From positions 62,001-126,000 of the forward strand of contig NZ_DATMFT010000029.1 in the NCBI RefSeq assembly GCF_035556095.1: a stretch of DNA of 64,000 bases. Reading direction: 5' to 3'. The notes beneath the pieces are model-generated. The model was not told the origin of the DNA and did no database searches. It saw only the letters and a program-made list of their open reading frames with translations. The position numbers and the translations under genes are program-made. Source of the DNA: Parapedobacter sp035556095. GTDB taxonomy: Bacteria > Bacteroidota > Bacteroidia > Sphingobacteriales > Sphingobacteriaceae. Of this stretch, positions 42,908 through 49,789 are shown piece after piece; position 1 is the stretch's first letter; the number at the start of each line of letters is the position of its first letter.

Positions 42908-42911
42908 AGCG

Positions 42912-42936
42912 CAACTCTTCGTTGTACCCAGGGCCG
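42912..42936. other. attL: tRNA-Leu 3'-end duplicate
   Basis: CAACTCTTCGTTGTACCCAG and the following GGCCG match 49790-49814 at 24 of 25 positions. The last 16 bases (42921-42936) are identical and correspond to the 3' end of tRNA-Leu(CAA). The intact tRNA lies only at the right copy, as expected for integration into a tRNA 3' end. Confidence 0.8.
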
Positions 42937-43079
42937 TTATTGAACCTTTGATATTCAAAGTATGCTGTTTTTATTGAAAATGTGCTTTTAATACATTATA
43001 TGCTGTTTTTGTAAAAATAGACCTAACCCCACTTAACCTAATTATCACAGAAAGTGTCACACTTTCTGTCACACTTTTT
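42937..43079. repeat. Left-end short repeats of the integrative element
   Basis: Non-coding, with three repeat types. CTTTGATATTCAAAG (42946-42960) is a palindrome. TATGCTGTTTTT occurs at 42961-42972 and 42999-43010. TGTCACACTTT occurs in tandem at 43056-43066 and 43068-43078 and again near the right end. These are candidates for integrase arm-type and excisionase sites; the last pair also overlaps the integrase promoter region. Confidence 0.6.
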
Positions 43080-43087
43080 TATCTTTG
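43080..43087 (+). promoter_or_regulatory. -7 promoter box of the integrase gene
   Basis: TATCTTTG is an exact -7 match, 23 nt upstream of the ATG at 43111. The tandem TGTCACACTTT repeats occupy the spacer and -33 region, so bound protein there would block transcription. Confidence 0.5.
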
Positions 43088-43110
43088 CATAGCGTTTAAT
43101 CCAATCAGTT

Positions 43111-44553
43111 ATGACAAAGAAAAAGATTACCAAAGGTGCGGTCAGTTTCATTATCCGTAAGGATAAGACCAATGCGGACGGCAAAGCACCACTGATGCTT
43201 AGCTACTCCCTTTTCGGGCAAAGGCAACGGCTTTCGTTGGAACGGGAATTTAAGAAAGACATCAAAATTCATCCCTATCAATTTGACGTCAAAAACAATC
43301 GAGCCGTTTACTTCAACCGTACAGAAGCTAAAAGGATACACAAGGAATACTATCGGGATTTGGCTGCAATGATCCCTTTTGATTACAACCGTAATTTTTT
43401 CACCCAGCATGAAGCCGATGAATACAATAGCAAACTGGATGAGTTGATTCGGATGGTCAGAGGCTGTGAGGATTATTTTGAAGCCAACCAAATGACCTAT
43501 ACCTCCACCGATGTCATCAACCAGCTGAAATCCATGCTCAAAGGCGGTACATTGGCGACCAAAGAGGATAAAAAGTTATATGTTGTAGATTACATCAAAA
43601 GCCAGATAGCCATTACCGAGGCCACAGCTAACCGGAATACGCTGAAAGCACAAAAGACCATGCTGAACCATTTAGAAACGTTTGAGCGGACTATGAAGCA
43701 GCGTACGCCTGTAGAAAGCGTGGGCCGCCATTTCATGCAGTCGTTTTACAATTGGCTGATTGGTAAAGGACACCTCAACGGTACTGCACAAACCCAGATC
43801 GTAAAATTAAAATCATTCCTCAACCTCGCCCGTAAAGACGGATACCAAACCGACTTGACCTACAAAGATTTTACGGTGAAGTCTACGCAAATGGAAGTCA
43901 TAGCCCTAACCTATGATGAATTTGTGGCCATCCGCGATTTGGATTTATTCGGTGATGGATATACGAAAATCCAATATGGTGGCGAATGGGTACAGGTGGG
44001 ATATAAGACGTTGAACAAAGCCCGTGACCTGTTTGTGTTCGGTTGTTTGACCGGATTGCGTTATTCCGATATTGATAACCTCAAACACGAAAATATTAAA
44101 GACGGCTACCTTTCTCTTACGGTTGTCAAGACCAAGCAGAAACTGGAAGTACCCTTGGTCGGCATGGCTTACGATATCCTCGCCAAGTATGAAAACCCAT
44201 TGCGTCCATTGCCCGAAATGAGCAACCAAAAACTCAATCTGTACATCAAGGAGGTGGCTCGATTGGCTGGGATAAACGAGCCGACCGAAATCATCCGCTA
44301 CAGCGGTTCAAAAGAGGTTAGGCATGTCGCTCCCAAACATGAACTGATCAGCGCCCATACGGCCCGTAAGAGTTTTATAACGGTGTCGTTGGAGTTAGGT
44401 ATGACCGCTGAAGAAGTCATGAAGGTGAGCGGGCATAGCACATACAAATCATTTAAGCGATATGTCAATGTCACTAAAGAACGAACGCGAAAAGCTATGA
44501 GTAGCGCATGGGAGCAGCCACGGTTAAGGATAGTAAGTGGAGGAGTGGAGTAG
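43111..44553 (+). CDS. int: Tyrosine recombinase/integrase
   Basis: A 480-residue integrase of the Bacteroidota conjugative-transposon type. The N-terminal arm-binding domain begins KKKITKGAVSFIIRKDKTNA. A core-binding SAM-like domain follows at about residues 160-250. The catalytic residues are all present: Arg317 in TGLRYSD, His416 and Arg419 in HTARKSF, His442 in GHSTY and the nucleophile Tyr451 in KRYVNV, nine residues after His442. It should integrate the element at the tRNA-Leu 3' end and, with an accessory factor, excise it. The gene is intact and lies 175 bp from the left attachment site. Confidence 0.96.
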   Translation: MTKKKITKGAVSFIIRKDKTNADGKAPLMLSYSLFGQRQRLSLEREFKKDIKIHPYQFDVKNNRAVYFNRTEAKRIHKEYYRDLAAMIPFDYNRNFFTQHEADEYNSKLDELIRMVRGCEDYFEANQMTYTSTDVINQLKSMLKGGTLATKEDKKLYVVDYIKSQIAITEATANRNTLKAQKTMLNHLETFERTMKQRTPVESVGRHFMQSFYNWLIGKGHLNGTAQTQIVKLKSFLNLARKDGYQTDLTYKDFTVKSTQMEVIALTYDEFVAIRDLDLFGDGYTKIQYGGEWVQVGYKTLNKARDLFVFGCLTGLRYSDIDNLKHENIKDGYLSLTVVKTKQKLEVPLVGMAYDILAKYENPLRPLPEMSNQKLNLYIKEVARLAGINEPTEIIRYSGSKEVRHVAPKHELISAHTARKSFITVSLELGMTAEEVMKVSGHSTYKSFKRYVNVTKERTRKAMSSAWEQPRLRIVSGGVE

Positions 44554-44598
44554 TAAGTGATGTGCAATATATATAGTAATTCTTTGACTTTTGCTTAG

Positions 44599-45603
44599 AT
44601 GGACAATAGCTTAAACAAATACAAGGTTTACCGTTATATCACAACTAATAGCCTTCCCGAGATTGCATTGGATGAAATAAGGCGAAGTTTATCAATACCC
44701 GAGAATTTTAACGATGTTGTTAAAATTGTGAATGATGATTTAGAGAGGTTTTTTGAAACTGTTAAAGTTGTTTATAATACAAGACTTGATGGCTTTTTTA
44801 AGAAGCCAGGCTCTGACGAGGAATATACCAGAGAGGCCAAAAAAATTTTGGAAGATAATTTCGATTTGCTTAATAATGATTTTATCGATCAAATTATAGT
44901 AAATCTGTTAATATCTGAAGAACAATATTTTGCCTTGGAAGATCAATTAGAGTTGTGTTCGTCTATGATAATGAGTAGCTATATAGATTATCTGTTCTTA
45001 GACCATGCTCATGTTGTGTCGATGGCAACTACTGTTCAAGAGGTTGAAAAAATCATAATGTCAGCAAAGTACGCTATTAATTCAGTTGAGCTATTAAAAT
45101 TGCCTCGATTGGTTCCTACAGAACATCACAAAGAACAAGTGAAACGAAAGCTGAGAGCACTATTGGGATTTTCAAAAACTAGGAAGAAAGATATAAAAAG
45201 GAACGATTTGTCTAAAATCCAACAATCCCAAAAAAAGCGCACAAACAGCCGACAGAAACAAAAGTCCTTTGAAGACTTATTTGAAAAGCCTTATAGGGAT
45301 CATATCGATAAGTTCATGAATATTTTGTGTGAAGTCACTCCGGAGCTTATAAATATCGATGGTAAATGGATTGGAGCAAAAAATGCAGCACGGATATATG
45401 TGCAGGCGTTAGAACGCCAAGGTATAATTACGCCGAATATTCCCGAAAGGGTGATTCATGTAGCTTTAGGAAATAAGTTCTCGCATCTTGGTGAGTCATT
45501 TATGAAGAAACCTAAAAAAAGCACGAAGGCGGACGATGAATACTCTGACATGGATGAAAGAATAAATCTCTTAAAATCAGAGATTAAAGCTAAACCTGAC
45601 TAA
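44599..45603 (+). CDS. Unknown AT-rich gene of the integrative element
   Basis: A 334-residue soluble protein, mostly helical, with no signal peptide or membrane helix. Residues 1-200 are acidic and helical. A basic linker follows near 195-225 (SKTRKKDIKRNDLSKIQQSQ). The C-terminal 100 residues contain GKWIGAKNAARIYVQALERQ, then an Ile/Pro-rich segment and a charged tail. That last part is loosely reminiscent of the end of RteC-type regulators of Bacteroides conjugative transposons, but the similarity is too weak to name it. It is one of the most AT-rich genes in the window and stands between the integrase and HTH genes, a position often used for cargo. Confidence 0.8.
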   Translation: MDNSLNKYKVYRYITTNSLPEIALDEIRRSLSIPENFNDVVKIVNDDLERFFETVKVVYNTRLDGFFKKPGSDEEYTREAKKILEDNFDLLNNDFIDQIIVNLLISEEQYFALEDQLELCSSMIMSSYIDYLFLDHAHVVSMATTVQEVEKIIMSAKYAINSVELLKLPRLVPTEHHKEQVKRKLRALLGFSKTRKKDIKRNDLSKIQQSQKKRTNSRQKQKSFEDLFEKPYRDHIDKFMNILCEVTPELINIDGKWIGAKNAARIYVQALERQGIITPNIPERVIHVALGNKFSHLGESFMKKPKKSTKADDEYSDMDERINLLKSEIKAKPD

Positions 45604-45654
45604 TTGTTTTTTCCGTGCGCAGAATTTGCGGAATTTGCGGAACCACTCGGACTA

Positions 45655-45685
45655 TACCTTCGCTGAAAGTTAGTAAACGAAGGTA
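45655..45685 (+). promoter_or_regulatory. Inverted repeat operator candidate before the HTH gene
   Basis: TACCTTCG (45655-45662) and CGAAGGTA (45678-45685) form a perfect 8-bp inverted repeat, 15 nt apart, ending 2 bp before the ATG at 45688. TACCTTCG is also one base from the -7 consensus. Just upstream GAATTTGCG is repeated in tandem (45622-45639). The arrangement suits autoregulation by the HTH protein, or a hairpin covering the start codon. Confidence 0.45.
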
Positions 45686-45687
45686 AA

Positions 45688-45996
45688 ATGAAACATACAA
45701 ACACCCGCGAAAATCTCCAACTGTATTTAGCCACGGAGAGCCAATTGAAGTCGGTAGTCATGGAATGTGTAAAGGAGGCATTACAAGGTGCTGCTACAAC
45801 ACAGATAGGCCACGACGCGCAACCGGAAATCATCGACACAAAAACACTGCTTACTCGTCTTGATCTGAGCGAGCCAACCGTAATCCGATATCGCCAGAAA
45901 GGAGTGATTCCATTTCTACAGGTAGGCAGCGCAATTAGGTACGATTATCAAAAGGTTTTGGAAGCATTAGAAAAAAGAAAGGGAGGTAAAAAATGA
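45688..45996 (+). CDS. Helix-turn-helix (excisionase/MerR-like) protein
   Basis: A 102-residue protein. The first 45 residues are a helical arm with ESQLKSVVMECVKEALQGAA. Residues 48-98 form a winged HTH of the excisionase type: IDTKTLLTRLDLSEPTVIRY, then RQKGVIPFLQVGSAIRYDYQ, the usual wing. Such proteins in Bacteroidota integrative elements act as excision factors or as regulators of replication genes. It overlaps the next gene by ATGA, which suggests a unit with the small protein and the Rep-like gene. An 8-bp inverted repeat precedes the start. Confidence 0.85.
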   Translation: MKHTNTRENLQLYLATESQLKSVVMECVKEALQGAATTQIGHDAQPEIIDTKTLLTRLDLSEPTVIRYRQKGVIPFLQVGSAIRYDYQKVLEALEKRKGGKK

Positions 45997-46295
45997 AACT
46001 CGCCTCCCCATCTTTTATTGACCAGAACAAATATAGCCAAAACAGGCCACCCGTACAAATGCCTACAGGTGAAAACCTAAAAGCTGTTAAGATGCTCGCC
46101 GCACGGTTATGTTTGCGCATCATAGAAACTCATTATGGGCTTACAGTGGCCGAAATAAGATGCAAGTATCAAAATGGCACCAACGAGGTCTACGCTGCAT
46201 TGTATAAGCTTACACAAGGGCATAGCCGCCAACGTGTAAAAGATGCGGCTAATAGATTGCTAAGCGAACTGGATCATCAACCACACAACCACTAA
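45993..46295 (+). CDS. Small helical protein of the replication unit
   Basis: A 100-residue protein that starts in the ATGA overlap with the HTH gene and ends 4 bp before the Rep-like gene. The sequence from residue 27 on is helical (ENLKAVKMLAARLCLRIIET, then VKDAANRLLSELDH) and slightly basic. I recognise no family. Tight spacing places it in one transcript with the HTH and Rep-like genes, so an accessory role in replication or its control is plausible. Confidence 0.72.
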   Translation: MKLASPSFIDQNKYSQNRPPVQMPTGENLKAVKMLAARLCLRIIETHYGLTVAEIRCKYQNGTNEVYAALYKLTQGHSRQRVKDAANRLLSELDHQPHNH

Positions 46296-46299
46296 CGCT

Positions 46300-47214
46300 G
46301 TGTTCGATTGGATGCGTTTAACGATCGATTCGCCGGAAACCAAGCGAATGGTCGAGGATTTTTTCGTACAGTATGGGATACCTCTTGCAATTAAAATTTC
46401 TCAAGAAGGCGAAGTTTTGGACTTTGGTAAAAAAACAGGCGAATACAAAGGAATCGAATTCGCCCTGTCTGCGAATGGCGGGATTAAAATGTCATTCAGC
46501 CCACACAAGCTGTACAATGAACTCAACGGTGTTGTCAACCGCGTCGGTAAAGCGATGAACCATGACAGGTTTACCCCAGATAAGTTAATCGATGTATTCG
46601 ATTGGCTTACGGATAACTTCGCACTTGGGCTTGACAATTGTTATTTACATCAAATAGAATTCGGCGTAAATCTGCCTGATTTAGGTATTGAAACGAGTAA
46701 AATATTAGACTACATCATCTCCTACAAAGGGAAGCGCTCTAAAGAAATGGAAACGAAAGGATTGGGTAGGGGAGAGAAATTTGTTTTTGGCAAGTATTGC
46801 GTTATAAAAATCTATGATAAAGCATTGCAGAACGGACTTTTCGGCTCAATATTGCGTTTTGAATTTAAAGCCAAAAAAATACAGCCCGTGGAACCCATAT
46901 TTGGGAAGCACCCTGTCCTATCCGACTTGTTGCTCCCGCATATTTGGCTTCAATGCGGCAAGAAGCTTTTAAGCACATTAGACCTATGCATTTTCAACGA
47001 TGACTTTGATAATGGCCTAACAGTTGCTCAAAGAGCCAAATTAGCCCAGTGGCGGAATCCCAAAGTTTGGGAAGCCATGAAGGCAGATAAGCGATGCAAA
47101 CAAAAGAAGGCGTTTGAAAAATTCATCGGGGCATACGGCAAACTACATATCAAACAAACCCTTAAAGCAGCCATCGAAAACGAAGTTCGGGAAATGCTTG
47201 ATGGATATGTGTAA
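46300..47214 (+). CDS. Replication initiator-like protein (Rep_trans type)
   Basis: A 304-residue protein with a GTG start 4 bp after the preceding stop. It begins MFDWMRLTIDSPETKRMVED. Near the middle it has GRGEKFVFGKYCVIKIYDKA, and Tyr172 in the IYDKA motif matches the active-site region of Rep_trans/filamentous-phage-type rolling-circle initiators; LRFEFKAKK follows as the usual Arg-x-Glu strand. The C-terminal 90 residues are basic and helical. It would nick a nearby double-strand origin. The 320-bp non-coding segment directly downstream contains a perfect 15-bp inverted repeat and is the natural place for it. Family placement is by motif only. Confidence 0.7.
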   Translation: MFDWMRLTIDSPETKRMVEDFFVQYGIPLAIKISQEGEVLDFGKKTGEYKGIEFALSANGGIKMSFSPHKLYNELNGVVNRVGKAMNHDRFTPDKLIDVFDWLTDNFALGLDNCYLHQIEFGVNLPDLGIETSKILDYIISYKGKRSKEMETKGLGRGEKFVFGKYCVIKIYDKALQNGLFGSILRFEFKAKKIQPVEPIFGKHPVLSDLLLPHIWLQCGKKLLSTLDLCIFNDDFDNGLTVAQRAKLAQWRNPKVWEAMKADKRCKQKKAFEKFIGAYGKLHIKQTLKAAIENEVREMLDGYV

Positions 47215-47216
47215 AG

Positions 47217-47257
47217 TGCAATGTTTTTACCTATTAACTAAGGGTAAAAACATTGCA
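47217..47257. repeat. Perfect 15-bp inverted repeat after the Rep-like gene
   Basis: TGCAATGTTTTTACC (47217-47231) and GGTAAAAACATTGCA (47243-47257) are exact complements around an 11-nt loop, starting 3 bp after the stop codon. No T tract follows, so it is not a standard terminator. It is a candidate replication origin or cruciform. The 13-mer AAGGGTAAAAACA across its right half recurs at 49591-49603. Confidence 0.75.
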
Positions 47258-47299
47258 GTATGCATTGTTCTCCTAATTGTGGGTGCCACTAAATGACCC

Positions 47300-47330
47300 T
47301 TTGCCGCAATCAAAATATTGTATACTTTTA
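47300..47330 (+). promoter_or_regulatory. Probable promoter of the structured RNA
   Basis: TTTG (47300-47303), a 19-nt spacer and TACTTTTA (47323-47330). It differs from the consensus only in the last base of the -7 box. Transcription would start near 47335, just before the structured region. Confidence 0.5.
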
Positions 47331-47335
47331 CCTCG

Positions 47336-47489
47336 ACAACAATAGCGAACTCGTTCGGTTACCGAATCACCACTTCAAACACCGACACATACGAGTATGA
47401 GTTGCGTTCACGCCATGCGTGGGTGTCCTCATTACGTATGTGCGCTTGTGGTGAGCGTGGTAACCGATGAGGCCCCACGCTGTTTTTTT
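47336..47489 (+). ncRNA. Structured RNA candidate with competing terminator
   Basis: Nested complementary arms: TCGGTTACC 47355-47363 with GGTAACCGA 47459-47467; TCACCAC 47367-47373 with GTGGTGA 47448-47454; CACATACG 47386-47393 with CGTATGTG 47435-47442; ATGAG 47397-47401 with CTCAT 47428-47432; ACGC 47410-47413 with GCGT 47417-47420. ACACC (47379-47383) can also pair with GGTGT (47422-47426), a possible pseudoknot. At the 3' end GCGTGG (47455-47460) can pair with CCACGC (47475-47480) followed by T7 (47483-47489), an intrinsic terminator that uses two bases of the outermost stem. It is either an independent small RNA or an attenuating leader of the membrane protein gene at 47534. Confidence 0.65.
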
Positions 47490-47533
47490 GTAACCCGCCG
47501 AAGAGGGGCTAAGGCACAACCGATTTGTATGCT

Positions 47534-48052
47534 ATGAGAGAAATAGCCCCTTTAATCCCCTTGGCCATTTTGGCCTTCATTTGTTTACTTGGCTATATGC
47601 TTCTCAAATGGAAAGGATATACTGATTGGAGGCGCTTGTTTGCATTATCAGCGATAATCCCATCGTTCTGGATTATTGCCGGATTTTTACCGTCCAAGTT
47701 GCCTACCAAAAAATCTAAAATATGGAGCTGGGTGGCCGTTGCATTCGGCTTAATTTACCTTGTTTATTTTATGGAATACGGTATCTCTACTGGTAATCTG
47801 GGAACGCCGATATTAGCCAATTTCATCGTAATAGCCGCCTTTTTGGGATACAGGTTCATGAAATGGAAAGGATATACATCATGGAATTATATCGCCATTA
47901 TTATATCATCCACACCTCTGTTCTGGATAGTATTTGGTTTGTTGAAATCAAACAATCAACAAACGAAAGCAAAGCGGATATGGAGCTTTGTAGCTATAAC
48001 GGGAGGACTCCTATTGCTCTATGTCGTGTTTCTTGTCGGAAAATCGGCATGA
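47534..48052 (+). CDS. Membrane protein with internal tandem duplication
   Basis: About 172 residues; the ATG at 47534 is used (a TTG nine bases upstream is possible). It consists of two copies of a unit of about 75 residues. The first copy runs LGYMLLKWKGYTDWRRLFAL, then IPSFWIIAGFL, KIWSWVAVAFGLIYLVYF. The second runs LGYRFMKWKGYTSWNYIAII, then TPLFWIVFGLL, RIWSFVAITGGLLLLYVVF. Each unit has two or three hydrophobic helices and a conserved KWKGYT-x-W cytoplasmic or membrane-edge motif. No family is recognised. It follows the structured RNA and may be controlled by it. Confidence 0.8.
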   Translation: MREIAPLIPLAILAFICLLGYMLLKWKGYTDWRRLFALSAIIPSFWIIAGFLPSKLPTKKSKIWSWVAVAFGLIYLVYFMEYGISTGNLGTPILANFIVIAAFLGYRFMKWKGYTSWNYIAIIISSTPLFWIVFGLLKSNNQQTKAKRIWSFVAITGGLLLLYVVFLVGKSA

Positions 48053-48156
48053 AGGGAATTATATTCGTTTGAAACTACGGAAACAAGTGACAACAGGATG
48101 CTATTATCAAGCTAAAAGCACTGTATCCGTACAGGCAGTTTGCTAAAAAGGATATT

Positions 48157-48423
48157 ATGTACATGGCTTATTATAAACTAAACAGGCTTAAACTATATAT
48201 GTGGACTTTACTATCAGTAATCGGTGTAGTCGTTCTTGCACTTTATTTCTTCAAGGGCCAAAATGCGGTATGGGGTACCACGACAATCGGCGCAATAATC
48301 GCTCTGATTGTTTGTTTGATTAACCTTTTCATCGGCAATGGGTTCTCATGGGGACTTTTCGGTAAGATTGCCGTGATATCAATATATGTCGGCTTTTTAT
48401 TTGAGCTTGTCGGTCGCAAATAA
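48157..48423 (+). CDS. Small membrane protein of the integrative element
   Basis: An 88-residue protein with three hydrophobic helices: residues 14-34 (LYMWTLLSVIGVVVLALYFF), 38-60 (TTIGAIIALIVCLINLFIG) and 66-84 (LFGKIAVISIYVGFLFEL). The N-terminus is short and positively charged. It lies between two other membrane-protein genes on the same strand. The function is unknown. A cluster of small membrane proteins on a mobile element often serves host interaction, exclusion or defence, but nothing in the sequence shows which. Confidence 0.68.
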   Translation: MYMAYYKLNRLKLYMWTLLSVIGVVVLALYFFKGQNAVWGTTTIGAIIALIVCLINLFIGNGFSWGLFGKIAVISIYVGFLFELVGRK

Positions 48424-48442
48424 CCAGTTAATTTATTTACGA

Positions 48443-48967
48443 ATGAAGTTAATTATTCTAAACACACTATCCGTGTCGATTTCGATTGGTCTGACGGTAT
48501 GGATATTCTATAGTTATAGGGCCTTGCAATATTGCGGTGAGATTACAACCTGTGTAATAACCAATTGTGAATTTATAGAATTGGAGTATGAAGGGCGCAA
48601 TAAAGTAGTGACCAACGAAGCGTTGGGCATAGCTTATTCTTTCGGCGTTGGAAATAAAGGGCCTACGATTGAGAGTAAAAATGTGATAAGTGCAGAACAA
48701 GTATATTATTTGCTTGAAGAGTATTTTGCCGAACAGATTGAAAATGACGAGGATTTCTATTACTCTTTTTATGAAAACCCACGATCATACTTGAATGGTA
48801 AAAGAATGAAAATAAGATATTTGAAAAGTAATCCTCAGAATAACATTCTGAATATGTTTTATGAGGAAAAAAATATCTGGGGAGACATTGTTCTATCCGC
48901 AGTCATATTCGTGATGATTTTTGGTGTTTTATTCAGTATTGCCCAAAATTTAGCCGGTAAGGAATGA
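48443..48967 (+). CDS. Membrane protein with two terminal helices and an extracytoplasmic domain
   Basis: About 174 residues, starting at the ATG at 48443 (MKLIILNTLSVSISIGLTVW) because this begins a membrane helix; the longer frame would overlap the previous gene. The first helix covers residues 4-25 and the last covers about 145-168 (IVLSAVIFVMIFGVLFSIA). The 115 residues between are acidic, with two Cys close to the first helix (YCGEITTCVITNCEF has three). The topology suggests a domain held outside the cytoplasm by both ends. No family is recognised. Its end overlaps the convergent winged-helix gene by 18 bp. Confidence 0.72.
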   Translation: MKLIILNTLSVSISIGLTVWIFYSYRALQYCGEITTCVITNCEFIELEYEGRNKVVTNEALGIAYSFGVGNKGPTIESKNVISAEQVYYLLEEYFAEQIENDEDFYYSFYENPRSYLNGKRMKIRYLKSNPQNNILNMFYEEKNIWGDIVLSAVIFVMIFGVLFSIAQNLAGKE

Positions 48968-49279
48968 CAAATACGCTGCAACAGACCGTTTGCCGTATTC
49001 GGTTAAATAGAAACGTGCTGGATTCCCCTTAACGCCATGTCTATGAGACCATAATACACCCTTGGAAACGAGGATTTTGATTGTGCATTTGGTTTGGGTA
49101 ATGTTGGTACGCAATAAATTCCGGCTTACTTCGGTAGTTGTGATGCTATACTTGCGGTAGGCATATAACATCACCTCAATGGCATTCCTGCCAAGCGGTA
49201 AGTGTTCTTTTCTGTAGGCAGCCATAGCCCGTCTGTGAGCCACTAAAATATCAGAAAGGGTATATACGTCTATTTGCAT
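48950..49279 (-). CDS. Winged-helix (MarR-like) transcriptional regulator
   Basis: About 109 residues, starting at the ATG at 49279 (MQIDVYTLSDILVAHRRAMA); a longer version from 49333 would add 18 residues without similarity. It has a helical start, then the HTH (YSITTTEVSRNLLRTNITQT) and a wing (VLWSHRHGVKGNPARFYLTE), the pattern of MarR/HxlR-type regulators. It is the only leftward gene of the element and faces a long non-coding segment with repeats, so it may control integrase or membrane-protein expression. It converges with the gene ending at 48967. Confidence 0.78.
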   Translation of the reverse strand: MQIDVYTLSDILVAHRRAMAAYRKEHLPLGRNAIEVMLYAYRKYSITTTEVSRNLLRTNITQTKCTIKILVSKGVLWSHRHGVKGNPARFYLTEYGKRSVAAYLSFLTG

Positions 49280-49699
49280 GACAAAAGTGTCTATAACGGC
49301 CCACCCACCAATAACCGCCCCCATGTTTCCCATTTTGAAAATCGTCCATGGGCGATGGGGTAGGTGACGATTCCCGAAAACTTCTTACGCAAAGATACAG
49401 AATCGGGAACAACTATAGGCCGAACAATGATGCGAAACAACTCGTTTCAAATCGGAAACAAACGGATGCAATGGGGTTAAGCCACGTCCTACAGAGCCAT
49501 AGTACTATCGATACCCTAATAATATCCCCAAAACATTACTGACGATATCAAAAACATTGGTTTGATATTGTTGCTATCAAAATTGGAAGTAAGGGTAAAA
49601 ACAAAACCCTGCCATATATAGCAGGGCCTTGTTAGCGTTTAATCCTACTCAGTAGGACACAGCAAATATACGGATTATAGTTTAGCCGATTTTTAGATA
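49280..49699. repeat. Non-coding right end of the element with operator-like repeats
   Basis: No gene is visible apart from the possible N-terminal extension of the regulator. The heptamer TATCAAA and its complement alternate three times: TATCAAA 49546-49552, TTTGATA 49561-49567 and TATCAAA 49575-49581, with spacings near 14 bp. TTTGATA also occurs in the left-end palindrome (42948-42954). TAGCGTTTAATCC at 49633-49645 repeats 43090-43102 exactly. A minus-strand -7 box (TATCTTTG) lies at 49390-49397. Confidence 0.5.
49598..49627 (-). terminator. Intrinsic terminator on the minus strand
   Basis: CCCTGC (49607-49612) pairs with GCAGGG (49621-49626) around an 8-nt loop. On the minus strand the stem is followed by TTTTGTTTTT. 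A minus-strand -7 box (TATATTTG, plus-strand CAAATATA at 49663-49670) lies only about 45 bp upstream, so a very short RNA of about 60 nt could be made. Confidence 0.55.
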
Positions 49700-49744
49700 A
49701 AAAGTGTCACACTTTTTGACACACTTTTTAAAAGTAGTCAAAAA

Positions 49745-49783
49745 TAAAAAAGCTAACACATTCATTAAAAATATGTTAGCTTC
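49745..49783 (-). terminator. Terminator of tRNA-Leu
   Basis: AAGCTAACA (49750-49758) pairs with TGTTAGCTT (49774-49782); the minus strand continues in six T residues. By its position inside the element end, it was supplied by the element to replace the original terminator. Confidence 0.7.
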
Positions 49784-49789
49784 TAAATA

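Larger units (their letters stand above)
33880..42911. mobile_element. Decayed conjugative element carrying metal efflux genes (left end undefined)
   Basis: This block is clearly AT-richer than the flanking chromosome. It starts with broken genes and holds an intact metal efflux operon and its two-component system. It ends with a relaxase C-terminal relic and a 110-bp sequence that matches the right end of the adjacent integrative element, including a tRNA-Leu 3' fragment. The simplest reading is an older element inserted at the same tRNA-Leu site and then eroded. A left attachment site was looked for between 33.75 and 34.46 kb and was not found, so the left limit is only approximate. Confidence 0.5.
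42826..42936. repeat. Divergent copy of the tRNA-Leu-proximal element end (left)
   Basis: About 110 bp align in order with 49700-49814. Both copies have an ACACTTTTTGACA block, a GCTAACA/TGTTAGC stem-loop in an A-rich context, CAACTCTT and the tRNA-Leu 3' end. Identity is clearly below 100 percent outside the last 25 bp, so the copies descend from related but different elements or hosts. Confidence 0.7.

Noticed and set aside
42646..42909. 87-residue plus-strand ORF
   Set aside because: Its second half is the element-end repeat, including the terminator stem, and a similar ORF appears at 49704 for the same reason. It is not a gene.
47215..47533. Retron or group II intron RNA
   Set aside because: The region is structured, but no reverse transcriptase or intron-encoded protein is present in the window.
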